DNA from: Phanerochaete sordida
Taxonomy: Eukaryota; Basidiomycota; Agaricomycetes; Polyporales; Phanerochaetaceae
Direction: 5' to 3'
NCBI GenBank assembly: GCA_019973155.2
Contig: BPQB01000003.1
Coordinates: 310,001-374,000 of the forward strand
Length of the DNA stretch: 64,000 nucleotides
In this document: one piece after another, positions 47,030 through 57,077 of the stretch
How positions within the stretch are numbered: position 1 is the first letter of the stretch
Layout of the letters: the number at the start of each line of letters is the position of its first letter
Notes under the pieces: model-generated
What the model was told of the DNA's origin: nothing
The model's input: the letters and a program-made list of their open reading frames with translations, nothing else
Database searches by the model: none
Made by a program: the position numbers and the translations under genes

Positions 47030-48247
47030 TTACTTCTTCCTGTTCTGCTGCATGGCAAGGATCTGGACAAGACGAATGCTAGCGCGGATGAGTTAAACCT
47101 AGGGATCCCAGCTCCGGATGAAAGCAGGGACTTACAAGATGTTAATCATGTCCAGCTCGAGGCTGAGAGACTCCCTGACGGGGTCAGCCTTCATGGCACC
47201 CTGCTCCGCGAGGCGGGCGTGGTGGAGGATCTTCTGCGTGCTACAGAAATATCAGAAAGGCTGATCCAGGCCAGGACATCACGCTTGACTTACTCATAGA
47301 GGACAAACCCACTGAAAACGGCCAGACCACCATAAAGCGAAATTGACTCGGTCACGGCAAGACCACGGAGACCGAGCGGAAGGACCATAGGTGCCAAAGA
47401 GCTCAGCGCGACGACGGTGACACCAGCGAGGAGAGGGCCACCCCAGTAGAGGTACTTGTCATTCCTGCCATGAAATGTCAGGCCCAGAACTTGGACGAAG
47501 TGTACTAGGTGACTCACTTCGCAGTTGCGCCGACGTAGCTCAGGGAACCGACAACGCCGCAAGTGTAGATCGCGGCGCGGGAGAGGATGGCAGGGCTGAG
47601 GAAGAACAGCGGACTGAGGGTCGCAGCCTGGAAGCCGTTGAAGGCCAACCAGCACGCGTGCTTGAGGACCGTGTTCTCCGGAGGCGTCATCATGACACCC
47701 ATCATCGAGCCGATAGAGCCGACCAAGCTGACACCGAGCACAACCCAGGGGTTGGCAGACATGATCCGGAACGCGGCGCCGGACCTGAAGAGGGAGCGGG
47801 CCCCGAGGGCAGTCGCAACGAGGCCGCCGCCGGTGTACATGAATGTCTGGTGGAGGTATGACCGCTCGCCCGGTGATAGCGAGTCGCGGGTCTCGCGGTT
47901 GAGGAAGCCTTGCACGACGACGATGGTTCCGGCGACGGCACCCTGTGGGCAAAGCGTCAGTCCCGCGGGAGGGCCAGGTGCAAGGTGCGAGGGAGACGTA
48001 CAGCGGTGATCGCGAACCGTTTCCAACCCTCAGTTTGGTTCGGCCGAGTGACCACAGGTGCAGAATCGGTCATGAACGTCCGCGAGGACTTGAATGACGA
48101 GAAGAAATTCGAGGAGACCTTTGGCGAAGGCCTCGCCAGGCTTTGCCTGAGCGTGGTGAAGGTGCGCATAGTGCTCATGGGCGACGGTTGAGCGCTGCGC
48201 GCCAGCGCGGGGAGAGGCCGCAGGACTTTTATGCCTAGCCGTAGCAT
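47030..48247 (-). CDS. GHITM/TMBIM5-like mitochondrial inner-membrane protein (Bax-inhibitor-1 superfamily)
   Basis: The start at 48247 gives MLRLGIKVLRPLPALARSAQ and an Arg/Ser-rich leader, a mitochondrial presequence. The following exons encode hydrophobic segments of the BI-1 (TMBIM) fold: GAVAGTIVVVQGFLNRETRD, HQTFMYTGGGLVATALGARS, NPWVVLGVSLVGSIGSMMG, HACWLAFNGFQAATLSPLFF, and YTCGVVGSLSYVGATAK. They continue with YWGGPLLAGVTVVALSSLAP and GLAVFSGFVLYDTQKILHHA. The final exon reads FIRLVQILAMQQNRKK after an intron near 47080-47140. The DTQ and the C-terminal DMINIF are family hallmarks. In animals this protein acts in cristae organisation and ion exchange; a matching role in fungi is inference. 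Its 3' end faces SLY1 with 179 bp between stops. Confidence 0.88.
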
Positions 48248-48503
48248 GTCTGTGAGGAGCGAGGTGGTGGTTGGGAGTGAAGGTTGTGTGCGCGCCGGAT
48301 GCGCACTTGTGTTCTCGGGCGTCTGCGCGTCACGGCGGCACGGTCGCATGCGTCATGCGGGCGGCACGCGTAGGTGCGGGAAGGACCTCGAAGCTTGGGT
48401 TATGAACGACCGAAGATACAACATGAAAATACAGCAAGAATAAGAGCGATTACTGCAGCAGATAGCATACAATTATTACGGTAGAAGAAAGGACAAGACC
48501 TCT
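48248..48503. other. Intergenic region
   Basis: 256 bp between the start of the GHITM-like gene and the stop of the TBL1/SIF2-like gene. It should hold the promoter of the former; no gene seen. Confidence 0.5.
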
Positions 48504-50719
48504 CTATTGCCGTATTCGAAGCGCAGGAATTTGCGCAACATCCACGACGCCAACTAGCCCACTCTCAAGACCCAATGCTATGCGATTGAGGTCTCCGGAT
48601 TGCTGCCAGTCAATCTCAAATATAGCTATGCGCTCTCCACTCGCCCGCCATGACCACTTGACCTCCCTCGACTAAATGGTAGACGCGGTGAGTGAGCGAT
48701 CGCGAGGTGTGCACAACGGGTCCTCACCTTCACGTCGTATATATGCAGATGGCCATCGGCGCCAGCAGTCGCAAATAATCGCGCATCTGGGCTAAAGGAT
48801 ATCGTATATATCGACGCCATATGGTCATTGAATACCGTGAGGCATTCGCCGGTGCTTGAGTTCCATAGTCTGGCAGTCCCATCGAGCGAAGACCTGCGCC
48901 AACTGGTCAGCAAAGCATAGCAATGCATGTGGCGCGGACCGACATACGTTGCAAGAATCTCGTAGTCCGCCGTCTGGTCCTCCGGACACCACGCAATGCT
49001 GCTGACGGTGCTGGTGTGCCCGGACAGGGTGACAGGCTTCTTACTCGAGGCTCGGCCGAGCTTGACATCTCCGACGTCCCATATCCGCGCGGTGCCGTCG
49101 TCGGAGCAAGACGCCAACAGTGTTCTTTGTGGGTTGCATTTTATCTGGTTAACTTCATCCGAATGGATGCTTAATTCACCTTCAGCTGCGTTTACGTACA
49201 TCTAGGCAATGCGGTACTGACCTCAGTGTCTCGAGGGGAGCGTCCGTATCGAGCTTGACGACGTGGATGTTCGAGTCCACACCACAGCTCACGAAGACAT
49301 CGTCGGACAGCCATTCGACATCAAGACAACAACCTAGACACAATTGAGCTAGTTGTTCATGCGACCCGCTGAACCCAATACGCTCACGCTCATGATGTCG
49401 ATATTGCTTGTAGAGTGCTTTCTTTGGAATATCCCAAGCGCACACGGACCCGTCGATACTCGCAGTAAGGAGGTATTGGCCTGATGGCGAGAACCGCGTC
49501 GCAAAGACCGGTCCCTTCTCCACAAACGAGATAAGCATCCTTGCAGATAGAACCAGATGGCGTCGATAAATACCTTCTGCATGCTTTCGGCAAGGTAGAG
49601 TTGTCCGGACGAGTCGCATATTCTGAGGTACGTGTCGTAGGAGCCCGCGGCCAGCAACTTGCCATCTGGGCTCCAGTCCAGAGACGTCAAGTCGCCTTGC
49701 TCCACGTCCACTCGGTGCACGAATGTGAGTGGCGATTCCGATGTAGGTGTCGGCTCGTTCGGCGATGGTTCGTGAAGGTGCCAAATGTTCATCACAGTGT
49801 CTTTCGATCTGATAGTAACTACAGTGAGCTTCGAGTCCATATATTGCACTTGAAAAACAAACCCTGTTCCTAGAATATTCTTGTTTGCGGGATTCCACGC
49901 GCAGACAAAGACCTGTGCAGTGAAGCTGAGCTACGAGCTAAAGTAGTAGCTGTTCTTATTCGCACCTCGGAATTGTGCCCCTTGAGCATGCCAACCGCTA
50001 TGTCATCTGGTGGCACAAGATGGGTCTCGACCTCAACTTTGCTTGTTGAAGGAACGGGGTTATCGACGGTCTCAGGGAGGGATTGAGCTCGACTGTCTGC
50101 GGGTCGTTCTTTGAAGAGTAAGACAAACACAGATGCGTAAGAAGACTCTTACAGGAGCGAAGTCAATTACGAACAAATACAACGTACGTTCGGTCGAGGT
50201 GGTCATGCTATCAACCTCCATCTCCTCTGTCCGGGCACGCTTCTCCTTCGGAACCTCCTCAGGTGCTGGAGACGTGCTTGCTTTCCTTTTCTCTGCTGTG
50301 CCGTTGGTCACGGGATGGACTGTGTCTGGAGGTGGAAGGGGGGGTTGGAATGTGACTGTTGGAGGGAGAGAGGGATCCAGGGAGCACACATGTCGATTGA
50401 GGATGGTAAACGGCGCTTTGCAATTGTTCGTCATTGCATTACCCTTCCAATGTGCTTCAGCTTCAGAGTACAGCAACGCCTTGCTAAGCAGTTCCACGAG
50501 CTCGCCGCGTGGAACATGCTGGCCAAAGTGTTCTGACTTCTCCAGATGACCTTCTGCGCGCAGCACGAAGGCGCTGTGAACAAAACCTGACGACTGACAT
50601 TAGCATCGTCGGGCATATAGCCACTGGATGGAAAAGCACGCACCGGAGTCTTGGAAGTAGGCATGAATGAGGCAGTTGACCTCGTCGGCGGTGATCACGA
50701 ACGGCTGTGTTGCTGTCAT
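48504..50719 (-). CDS. TBL1/Sif2-like LisH-WD40 corepressor protein
   Basis: Subunit type found in histone deacetylase corepressors (Set3C in yeast, NCoR/SMRT in animals). The start at 50719 gives MTATQPFVITADEVNCLIHA, continuing YFQDSGFVHSAFVLRAEGHL, which is the LisH dimerisation motif, and HVPRGELVELLSKALLYSEA. A charged linker (KEKRARTEEMEVD) follows. The WD40 propeller has KVFVCAWNPANKN, DLTSLDWSPDGKLLAAGSYD, GPVFATRFSPSGQYLLTASI, VEWLSDDVFVSCGVDSNIHV, NQIKCNPQRTLLASCSDDGT, VSSIAWCPED and ASIYTISFSPDARLFATAGA. The last exon starts EGGQVVWSW and ends VAQIPALRIRQ. Split by roughly eight introns. The order of LisH, linker and propeller is exactly that of TBL1. Confidence 0.9.
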
Positions 50720-51068
50720 AGGATAAGATTACGGGCTAAAGGAGAGGCAGGGGTACATGAGTCTGAGGGAGGGTCTGAAGTTGGTTCGCAGAGGGCGGGC
50801 GTTGTGGCAACCTGTGGCTGGAGTGTGGCGGAATGCGACTCCGTCTCAAACTTGCGTCCTCCGACAGGGCTAGATAAGCGCCAGCATTAAGTTATCTTAT
50901 CTTCGGAGGCCGGGCGGAGACTCGTCATGGCTGCCGAGCGATCACTGCCGCCGGCTTTCTCAGCATGCCTCGAGAGTGGAATCTGCCCCGGATGAAACTT
51001 CGTCGGCTTTCCCTCAGCCCGCCAACTAGTACTGCTCACACACCTTCTAGGCCCACTTGACTACCAGC
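50720..51068. other. Divergent promoter region
   Basis: 349 bp between divergent start codons of the two WD40 genes. No gene seen; both promoters must lie here. Confidence 0.5.
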
Positions 51069-52432
51069 ATGTCAGGACTATACTTTCCTGGGGGTGGTGC
51101 CGACGACGAGCAGCCCATACAGCTCTCCTACAATGACATCGTCGCCGGTACGCCCGCCCACATGTATCGAGCCATAGCACATCTTGATACTGTCCATGTG
51201 GGCAGCCATGCTCGAGATTCGGCGACGAGCTGCAGCTCGTGCCGGTCAAGGGGCTGCAGCACAACGCGAGCAAGCCAACGTGGAGGCCAATGAAGAGCCT
51301 ATCAACCTTGAGGAGGACCATGACATTAACCGCCTCCTCTCTGAGCTCATTCGAGATGGGACGGTGACGATCGAGGCAGATGATGACGATGACGAGTATG
51401 TGCCAGACGAGGATGGCGAAGAGGACGAGGATATGGGGATGGAGATCGAGGAAGACGAAGACGAGGAGGAGGACGAGGGGAACGGGCTCTTCGGCTACCG
51501 TATTGTCCGCGACACACGACCTCAGCAGACTCGGCTACGCTGGCAGGAGGAAGTCAAGGAGCCGAAGCAGGAGGGTCTTGACTTGCTTTACAGCGGAGAG
51601 TTTGGTCGTATTCAGCACCAGATACGTTCACGGAACAAGGCAGGCAATGCTGCGAAGTTCCTGCTCAATCGAGGCTCTAGACTTCGCCCGCCTCATCGGG
51701 AAGACTTCGCGACGGTATGTACGCATGTACACATTTGTGGGCATGGATTAACGGGAAGCCCAGGACATCATACCAAACACAGATGGCACCGCTGTAGCTA
51801 GCTACTACGCGAACGCATATGTCGGGCAGTACTCCTCGGGTAAGTACCTCCATTGGTTCACTGCAACATGTGTTGACGTAGTGAACCCAGACTCTTCCTT
51901 CTACTATACATGTGTCAGAGGTAAGTTTACTACAGTTGTGCCATATCCTGTCTTATGTCTGACATGGCATGCAGACTTCCGGCTGCACGTATATGATACC
52001 ACTGCACCTACCATGCCCAGGACGCCCACAGCTCGCGCGTCACGCCTACGAGCGGGGCTGCTGACCCACGACCATGATTCGTCTATGAAGGTCATCAAGA
52101 CTATCCATGCGCAGCCTGGAGGTTGGACAATCACCGACTCTCATCTCAGCCCGGATAATCAGCGAATGATCTATGCATCTGTGGTAAGTCTACAGTTTAT
52201 ACCAACTTACACCGTAATGACGAATGAATTATCTAGTCCAACGTCGTCTACATGGCCTCAACATTAGACTCGTCCTCGGTGCAAGTCCCTATCAATTTTG
52301 CAGATCCCCCGCGCCCCGATGGTCGTTACGGTTATGAAGATCATTATGGCGTCTGGAGTTGCAAATTCTCCGCCGACGGCAATGAGGTCATTGCTGGAGG
52401 CACAGAAATGGTCTTTGGTGAGCTACTTCCTG

Positions 52433-52463
<31 letters not shown>

Positions 52464-53593
52464 CATCGTCTAACCGTAGCCCTCAGTCTACGACCTGTTG
52501 GCGGATAAGCGAACAGTGAAGATCAAGGCCCATGAAGATGACATTAACAGCTGTTGCTGGGCAGACACAGCGTCTGGGAACGTGCTTGTCAGCGCCTCTG
52601 ACGACACCTTTCTCAAAGTTTGGTACGTGGCTACGGGTATCGTGGAGGGTATCTGCTTAACCGGTGTACAGGGATCGACGGTCACTGGGGTCGTCGCCGA
52701 AGCCCTCTGGAGTTCTCATCGGACACACAGAGGGTATCACTTACGTCTCTGCCAAAGGGGACGGTCGTTATGTGATCTCGAACGGCAAGGACCAATCCCT
52801 GCGGCTGTGGGACCTGCGCAAGATGCGTTCGAACCTCGAGTTCGACCAAGTGAAGGATAAGCACTTTGGCATTACCAACTTTGACTACCGGTGGGTCGAT
52901 GCCGTCACGCAACGCCCCGCAGGTGCGGCACTTATCCTCCTCTCGTAGTCGGGCGACGTATCCTAAACCGAAGTACCAAGCGCACCCAAATGATTGCAGC
53001 GTCATGCAGTACACGGGCCATGAGGTCCTACGGACACTCATCCGCTGCCACTTCAGCCCTGCGGACACGACTGGCCAGCAGTACATCTATTCCGGCAGTG
53101 CCGACGGGCGCATTCATGTGCGTGCTATTGGCCTCACTAACATACCGCTACTCACAGCCAGTACAGATTTGGTCACTAGACGGGCGGGTTGTCCAGGTCT
53201 TGGACCGTGCTGGCACCTTGCCCATGTCGTTCGACCCGTCGGAACCGCAGTCGACCACCCAGCGCCAGCCATACCGCAAGGTTTGCGTGCGAGATGTCAG
53301 CTGGCACTCACAGGTATGTATTTTGAAGCGCATGCGAAACGTTGCTAACCGACGCCCTGCAGCAACCTATCATGATGAGCGCGGGCTGGCTCGGCGGCGG
53401 CTGGGGCACCAACGAATCCAGCGTGATCGCGCGGCACGAGTGGAAGGGCCTCTCGAAGATGCGGTACTCGCTCGAGGACTACGTCGATCAGCAGAACCTC
53501 GAACGACCAGAGCGGGCGGCGCGCACCCAGCGGCGGGGTGCAACACGGGCGATGCCTGGCACGTTCCGTACCGAGACGGACGAGGAGGAGTGA
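51069..53593 (+). CDS. DCAF11/LEC14B-like WD40 protein
   Basis: Family members act as substrate receptors of CUL4-DDB1 ubiquitin ligases. The first exon gives MSGLYFPGGGADDEQPIQLS; a short intron leads to MLEIRRRAAARAGQGAAAQR. A very acidic stretch (51390-51480) follows, then LYSGEFGRIQHQIRSRNKAG, a DCAF11 hallmark, and FLLNRGSRLRP. WD repeats: DFRLHVYDTTAP, GGWTITDSHLSPDNQRMIYA, DHYGVWSCKFSADGNEVIAG, HEDDINSCCWADTASGNVLV, HTEGITYVSAKGDGRYVISN and KDQSLRLWDLRKMRS, then HEVLRTLIRCHFSPADTTGQ, VCVRDVSWHSQQPIMMSAGW. One intron (near 52420-52487) contains a (TA)n microsatellite. The C-terminus is charged and ends ETDEEE. About ten exons. Family assignment is firm; partner proteins are inferred. 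Confidence 0.9.
52432..52459 (+). repeat. (TA)n microsatellite within an intron
   Basis: About 14 TA units in a row within a short intron of the DCAF11-like gene, immediately after the 5' splice site region. It makes up nearly half of that intron. Confidence 0.9.
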
Positions 53594-53908
53594 GGGTAAC
53601 ATGGCAAAGATAGGATCCTGGATTTCAGCCTTGTATCTGTATCACTAGTAGAGCACGCGTTTGTTGTATTGTACCTCTCGGAGACGGTGTCGCTCTTCGC
53701 TGTCTAGGGTCCGCTGCGGGCCCGGCTGCGTGATTCAGTCGACATCAGACTCGACATTCTCCGCACTTTACGCAGCTGCGCCATAAATGATGCCAAACCG
53801 GCGGTGCCATAGCATATAGCACAGGACTGAAGATACTAGGAGGCAGTGTACCAGAGTGCCTAGATCCAGCTGGACTTCAAACGCTATAACACGGCGCCTT
53901 GGCACAAC
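53594..53908. other. Intergenic region
   Basis: 315 bp with the 3' flank of the DCAF11-like gene and the promoter of the beta-trefoil gene. No gene seen. Confidence 0.5.
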
Positions 53909-54944
53909 ATGCATCTCACCCCGGTAGAAACTGCTCTCAATATGCAACTCCCACCTATGAGCGACGCAGACTTGCAAACCTATGGCTTTCCCGCGGGATA
54001 TTTCGTTATCAAGAACGTAGCTACCGACAGGCTACTCGACGTCGAGTCCGATCTCGTCGAGGATGGCACACCCGTGATACTTTGGCCCGAGACCGAGACC
54101 TCTCTCGTGGAGGGTGAGTATTATGTTGCCTGACCTGATAGAAGATGACGGACAGCTACTGAGCTCGATTCTGTGCACATAGGCATGCGGAAGCCTGAGA
54201 GTAACAATCAGGTATGGACCGCCTAGGGGGTGGGACATAGTCCACAGCCTAACCGGCTGGTACTAGGTATTCTTCATCGATACTTCCGGTGCCTTGTGTT
54301 CTAGATCTTCTGGCCACGCAATTGACGTCGAGAGTAGGTATCGCTCGTGCTTAGTCCGGAGACTTGACTGACCCCTGCTCGCAGACGACCGCCTGGTGCT
54401 ACGCCACCGCCGCCCAGTGTCGCACCCTTTCCCTAACGCCTACTCCCATCCTCTTCCCCGCTTCACGTATGACCCCGCAACCCAGCTCCTCGTTGTCAAC
54501 TTCGCGTTTGACCCGACATACCCGCCGTCCGGCACCCGCGAAGAGGCGCTGAGCACCTGGAAGGACAAGACGTACCTGCTCGCCGCAATCCCGCTCCGCA
54601 AGCCGCGTTCGCTCATCGACGACGCGTCCGCGCTGCTCACGAGCGCCGTCTCCGCGCCGTTCTCGCTGTTCGGGTACGCCGCGCCGACAAGCCCGCGCCC
54701 GGACCAGGTGTTCGACAGCGGGGACATCGATCTGCGCGAGGACGAGATTCTGGAACAGGAGCGCTCCGAGGAGGGCGAGGTCGACGACTCGCACGAGAAG
54801 TTCCGCCATGTGCGCGTTATCGGAGTCGCCAAGGAGGACGAGCAGGCCGTGGGCGAGAAGGCGCGAGCAAGGAGGCAATGGAAGGTCGTCCCGCTCCGCA
54901 GGACCAAGCATCGCACGGGCTCTTCGCTCGATATTCCTCGGTGA
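53909..54944 (+). CDS. Ricin-B-type beta-trefoil protein
   Basis: The first exon gives MHLTPVETALNMQLPPMSDA and YGFPAGYFVIKNVATDRLLD, then VESDLVEDGTPVILWPETET. The phrase of Y/FVIKNVATxRxLDVE followed by DGTPVILWP is the signature of one ricin-type beta-trefoil lobe. Two introns lead to a second lobe (VFFIDTSGALCSRSSGHAID) and then DRLVLRHRRPVSHPFPNAYS. The last exon reads FTYDPATQLLVVNFAFDPTY, TYLLAAIPLRKPRSLIDDAS, an acidic region, and a basic end (RRTKHRTGSSLDIPR). No signal peptide, so it is likely cytosolic. Beta-trefoils of this type often bind carbohydrate, but the sugar-contacting residues cannot be judged here, so lectin activity is inference. Confidence 0.7.
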
Positions 54945-55074
54945 CGGGTAGACGTATGATTTGGGTTCGCATGTACTTGTAGCGTAATGAGGATGCTGGC
55001 ATATTGTATGGATGCACTCGCAGAGCCTCTGCTCGGCGGGACGCAAGCTGGCACACGATCACCCAAATCTGGCA

Positions 55075-55080
55075 GGTGTA
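55075..55080. repeat. Target-site duplication, left copy (GGTGTA)
   Basis: GGTGTA lies directly before the first base of the left inverted repeat and is repeated directly after the last base of the right one. A 6-bp duplication fits insertion by a DNA transposase. Confidence 0.75.
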
Positions 55081-55390
55081 TATGGCGGTATTTCTGTTCG
55101 AAAATTATAACCGCCGTAAACTCGCCTTCGATGCCCGTAAACTCGATCCCGACGTCCGTGAACTGGGTCCCGAGGTCTGTGTGTCGCTGATCGCCCGTGA
55201 ACTACCGTGTGTTGCTTGATGTCGTTGTAATGGGCGACGGTCCCGATGTCCGTATAACGAGTTTGCGGGCATGGACGAGTGATCGGGGTCCTATACCCGA
55301 ATCGGGAAGGTGGCTAAGCGCCTTCTCCCCGAAGTCCAAGGAGCAAGTCCGAGCTCGTCCTGCGCTCTTGGACCAATATCTTGTGCCAGA
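55081..55390 (+). repeat. Left terminal inverted repeat
   Basis: Matches the reverse complement of about 56605-56917. Near the outer end it carries repeated CCGTRAACTC words at 21-bp steps. The inner half (about 55235-55340) is nearly identical between the arms. Confidence 0.9.
55121..55212 (+). repeat. Subterminal 21-bp-spaced CCGTRAACTC repeats
   Basis: Within the left arm the words CCGTAAACTC, CCGTAAACTC, CCGTGAACTG and later CCGTGAACTA follow each other at steps of 21, 21 and about 39 bp. The right arm keeps the first three positions (third as CCGTGAGCTC). Two helical turns between copies puts them on one face of the DNA, as expected for a protein-binding array. Confidence 0.7.
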
Positions 55391-56604
55391 TAGGTAGATA
55401 TAGCTTTAAACATACTAGAACTTGTACAAGGCTCCATAGTTACGAAGGAAGAGATAGTAGAACAATGACTATAGGTATAGTAGCATGCTCTTGAGGCTGT
55501 TATGAGCTCGGGGCTCTCCATCGGTCTTGTGCTGCTTCTGACTACGAAAGAGAGCTATTGAGTAATAATAGAGGTGTAGCTGATAGTGCTTACTTCTTCA
55601 TTTGCAGTTTGCTACCGTTCCACCAAAGATCAGACCCAGTGGGACTCGGAATACCAATGCCAACACCTAAGTTGACCGTGGTAGGGTGAGACAGCCCAGC
55701 AGCAAATCTGCTAAAAACACTGAAGCATTCAAGGTGTGCTATGCATTATGGTCAGCCATGGCCAAGCCATCGGAGCACATGCATCTGGCATAAAGCACTG
55801 TCACTGCTCAGGTTGCTGCACCTGCTAAGGCTGATTATATTTATCGTCCGCTGCACACTCACTGACACACTCTTTACTTGAAGTGAGGGCAGTCGTGACA
55901 ATCAGTACTATGCGATCTGAATACTGCAGCAATAGCACAGCCGTCCGGCCGTGCGCCTGCAACGAGGCTTCTGCCAATTTGGAAGCTGGCACTGTGTCAC
56001 CCGTGCAGTACACAAGGGCACACCTGCCAATACCAGGCCCTATCTGGTTGTTCAGTTACCACAGCATCACGACTGTCTACCGCGCAGCACTGAACAGCAG
56101 CCGCGGTGAAGGGTGCACCGGGTCCGAGTGGTTCCAGGGGCCAAGAGTCGGACCGGCTTCGAGAGGTGCCCAGGCTGGACAAACCTTGCGCTGCACAGGA
56201 CAGGATGGCTTGGATAAGGACCGCGAGTACTCAGTACATATGACAATACATCACATCTTGACAATTGCCGACGCCTCCCCAGTACTCAAATGCATGGTGA
56301 ATATAAGGAGCTAGTACTCGCTGAGCTGCAGCCTTATAGTACCTTCGGCCTACCACCTGACATATTGAGGTCAAGCAGAGACGTGAGCGTCCTAGGCATA
56401 TTTACTCTGGATGCTACAGTTACTTGACATAGCTTGCCCAGGCTTGGCTTGACCTCGGGCCTCCTCAAGCGGCTCAGCGGCTCCTGGCCGAGCAAGGAGC
56501 ACAGCTGGGGGCTTTGAATACAGCGTTCTACACTCTTCTACTTATGATTTATACATTCAGTATTATCCAAAGCTTAGTATTGCATTTTATAACCTGCGTA
56601 GATA

Positions 56605-56917
56605 CATTTAGCACAAGATATTGGCCCAAGAGCGCAGGAAGAGCTCGGACTTGCTCGCGAGGACTTCGGGGAGAAGGCGCTTAGTCACCTTCCCGATTCG
56701 GGTATAGGACCCCGATCACTCGTCCATGCCCGCAAACTCGTTATACGGACATCGGGACCGTCGTCCATTACGACGACATCAAGCAGCACACGGAATTTCA
56801 AGGGCGCTCAGCGACATACAAACCTCGGGACTGAGCTCACGGTCGTCGGCATTGAGTTTACGGGCATCGAAGGTGAGTTTACGGCGGTTATAATTTATGA
56901 ACAGAAATACCGCCATA
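56605..56917 (-). repeat. Right terminal inverted repeat
   Basis: Inverted copy of the left arm with scattered substitutions and one small indel near the inner end. The last bases are CCGCCATA. Confidence 0.9.
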
Positions 56918-56923
56918 GGTGTA
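56918..56923. repeat. Target-site duplication, right copy (GGTGTA)
   Basis: Second copy of the 6-bp word flanking the inverted-repeat element. Confidence 0.75.
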
Positions 56924-57077
56924 GTGCTCAGGCGCGCAAGCGAGTTGTCTCACGGCGCTCTGTTCTCATCGGAATATTCGTCTCTCCAATCTCCATGTGT
57001 CTGCACTAGATAGCGGAACCAGGGCACCTACAAAGTCTCGTGAACACACCTTGTTTTGTGCTCGGACCACTGCCACG

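Larger units (their letters stand above)
55081..56917. mobile_element. Non-autonomous DNA transposon with long terminal inverted repeats
   Basis: The element is 1837 bp, bounded by TATGGCGGTATTTCTG and its inverted copy, and flanked by a direct GGTGTA duplication. The arms are about 310 bp and by eye roughly 90 percent identical. The interior of about 1.2 kb is less GC-rich than the host DNA and carries no transposase; the longest internal frame (55883-56314) has no recognised motif. It lies between the beta-trefoil gene and agmatinase, 160 bp upstream of the agmatinase start codon. The superfamily is unclear: a 6-bp duplication and a TATGGCGG end do not match Tc1, hAT or typical Mutator elements. 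Confidence 0.85.

Noticed and set aside
55121..55212. CRISPR-like array, because of regularly spaced short repeats
   Set aside because: The repeats are 10 bp with 11-bp gaps, imperfect, and lie inside a transposon end in a eukaryotic genome.
55883..56314. Open frame of 143 residues inside the inverted-repeat element, considered as a transposase
   Set aside because: Too short and lacks any DDE/DDD pattern, zinc finger or helix-turn-helix; the element is non-autonomous.
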